DNA of 64,000 nucleotides from Citromicrobium bathyomarinum (GTDB lineage: Bacteria; Pseudomonadota; Alphaproteobacteria; Sphingomonadales; Sphingomonadaceae): assembly GCF_021021475.1 (NCBI RefSeq), contig NZ_JAINWL010000002.1, forward strand, positions 434,001 to 498,000, given 5' to 3'. The position numbers were made by a program, and so were the translations under genes. Every line of letters begins with the position of its first letter. Position 1 is the first letter of the stretch. Of the stretch, positions 63,201 to 64,000 are shown piece by piece. The notes beneath the pieces were generated by a model. It did no database searches and had not been told where the DNA came from. It worked only from the letters and a program-made list of their open reading frames with translations.

Positions 63201-64000
63201 GCCGTCGCCACTCCCTTGTCTGCCATTGGCGCCCTGCGGGTCGCCTGCACCGCCAGCACGGCGGCGAGGATGAACAGGCACGCCTCGATCGCGAAGATCA
63301 GCTGGAAGGCCGCGCCGTCGCGGCCGATAAGGTGGCGCGCCGCATCGACGCCGAGCGCGCCGGTCAGCCCGCCGAGCCCGAAGGCGATCGCCTGCGCTGC
63401 GCCCCACACGCCCATGCGCACCCCCTCGCGGGTGTTCTCACCGGCACCGGCAAGACCCATCATCGCGCCGATCGCGGAGACCGCGAACACGCCGTTGCAC
63501 AGGCCGAGGGCGAAGACATTGGCGCTCAGCGGCCAGCCCGGCCCGGCCAGCGCCGCCATCGCGAGGCCTGCGAGCGCAAGGCCAGAGCCTGTGCAGCCTG
63601 CGACGATCCACACGCGCAGGTCCACGGGCAGCCGTCCTGCAAAGGCGCTGCCGCCCACGCCCGCGATAATCATTCCGAGCAGCACGCCCGAATGCTGGGT
63701 GCCCGAAAGGCTGGTCGATTCTCCGGGCGACATGCCGAAGACCAACCCCGCGAAGGGCTCAAGGATCAGGTCCTGCATCGAATAGGCGAGCATCGAGACG
63801 AAGATTAGCACCGTGAAGCGCCGCGCCGGGGTCTCCTGCATGATCTCGCGCAGCGCCTCGGCGAAGCCGGGAACCTCGCCGCGGGGTCGATCGGAGAAAT
63901 CCTGCATCGCGCGCGGCTCCAGCCGCCAGATCGCTGCGCAGGCGAGCGCGAATGCGGCGAGGGCGACGCCTGCGGCAACGCCGATCAGTCGCGCCTCGCT
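63197..64000 (-). CDS. PucC-family (BCD) MFS transporter, 5' end beyond the window
   Basis: The open frame continues past base 64000, so only the last 267 codons are seen. At least seven membrane segments are visible, with the PucC-type YSMQDLILEPFAGLVFGMSP and a TSLSGTQHSGVLLGMIIAGV stretch. PucC/LhaA/Bch2 proteins deliver bacteriochlorophyll during antenna assembly. Directly upstream of bchP it is probably the bch2-type member. The stop overlaps bchP. Confidence 0.88.
   Translation of the reverse strand, partial: SEARLIGVAAGVALAAFALACAAIWRLEPRAMQDFSDRPRGEVPGFAEALREIMQETPARRFTVLIFVSMLAYSMQDLILEPFAGLVFGMSPGESTSLSGTQHSGVLLGMIIAGVGGSAFAGRLPVDLRVWIVAGCTGSGLALAGLAMAALAGPGWPLSANVFALGLCNGVFAVSAIGAMMGLAGAGENTREGVRMGVWGAAQAIAFGLGGLTGALGVDAARHLIGRDGAAFQLIFAIEACLFILAAVLAVQATRRAPMADKGVATA

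Noticed and set aside
1-64000. Mobile element, integrase, CRISPR array or rRNA
   Set aside because: No transposase- or integrase-like protein, regular short repeat-spacer pattern or rRNA sequence was seen. The only long tandem repeat is inside the FG-GAP gene.

Overview
This is GC-rich chromosomal DNA from an aerobic anoxygenic phototroph of the Alphaproteobacteria, most likely Sphingomonadales (Erythrobacteraceae type, such as Erythrobacter, Porphyrobacter or Citromicrobium). The basis is a photosynthesis gene cluster ordered bchIDO / crtCD / crtF-bchCXYZ-pufBALM with no pufC after pufM, combined with alphaproteobacterial flagellar genes (flbT, motE, DUF6468) and Zn-ribbon/DUF3426 next to ftsEX. 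The genus is an inference from gene order and protein character; no search was run.

Layout. (1) 1-14.7 kb is a flagellar block: fliL, fliM, a DUF6468 protein and motE; a small FliL-like secreted protein on the opposite strand; a small membrane protein and a TPR-type exported protein; flgE-flgK-flgL on the minus strand; then flbT, fliI, fliJ, a transglycosylase and a divergent sigma factor closed by a strong terminator. (2) 14.7-16.1 kb holds infA, starting at TTG, and a 39-residue membrane protein whose ribosome binding site lies inside a hairpin. (3) 16.1-22.0 kb is a tight five-gene operon: MBOAT acyltransferase, SGNH-like membrane protein, methyltransferase, acyl carrier protein and FkbH-type HAD protein. 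It resembles the Dlt D-alanylation machinery with a glyceryl-loading enzyme in place of DltA, and is the best candidate here for an undescribed system. (4) 22.0-28.3 kb is a minus-strand operon for 5-oxoproline or hydantoin metabolism: an oxoprolinase fusion, the DUF969/DUF979 membrane pair and DUF2891. (5) 28.6-33.2 kb encodes one giant secreted RTX/FG-GAP protein. (6) 33.3-38.0 kb carries an EEP-family hydrolase, a cardiolipin synthase and a CHASE2-GGDEF-EAL c-di-GMP phosphodiesterase, followed by an 11-residue Trp-rich peptide with a terminator and by tRNA-Leu(GAG). (7) 38.7-46.2 kb is housekeeping: DUF3426, ftsE, ftsX, ydcF-like, plsC, hisC, metX, a GNAT protein, metW and a VOC protein.

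(8) From 46.3 kb to the end is the photosynthesis cluster. bchI-bchD-bchO (Mg-chelatase subunits and an accessory hydrolase) are followed by a 49-residue membrane protein. crtD-crtC on the minus strand diverge from crtF, and crtF is followed by bchC, bchX, bchY and bchZ (bacteriochlorin formation). Then come pufB, pufA, pufL and pufM (light-harvesting 1 and reaction centre). On the minus strand lie a PucC-family transporter (cut by the window edge), bchP, tspO and a small membrane protein. Two TGT-N12-ACA sites of the PpsR/CrtJ type sit between crtD and crtF and between crtF and bchC, the second inside a near-perfect 49-bp palindrome. Many gene pairs overlap by 4 bases (ATGA or GTGA), which suggests translational coupling. 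I saw no insertion sequence, integrase, rRNA or CRISPR array.
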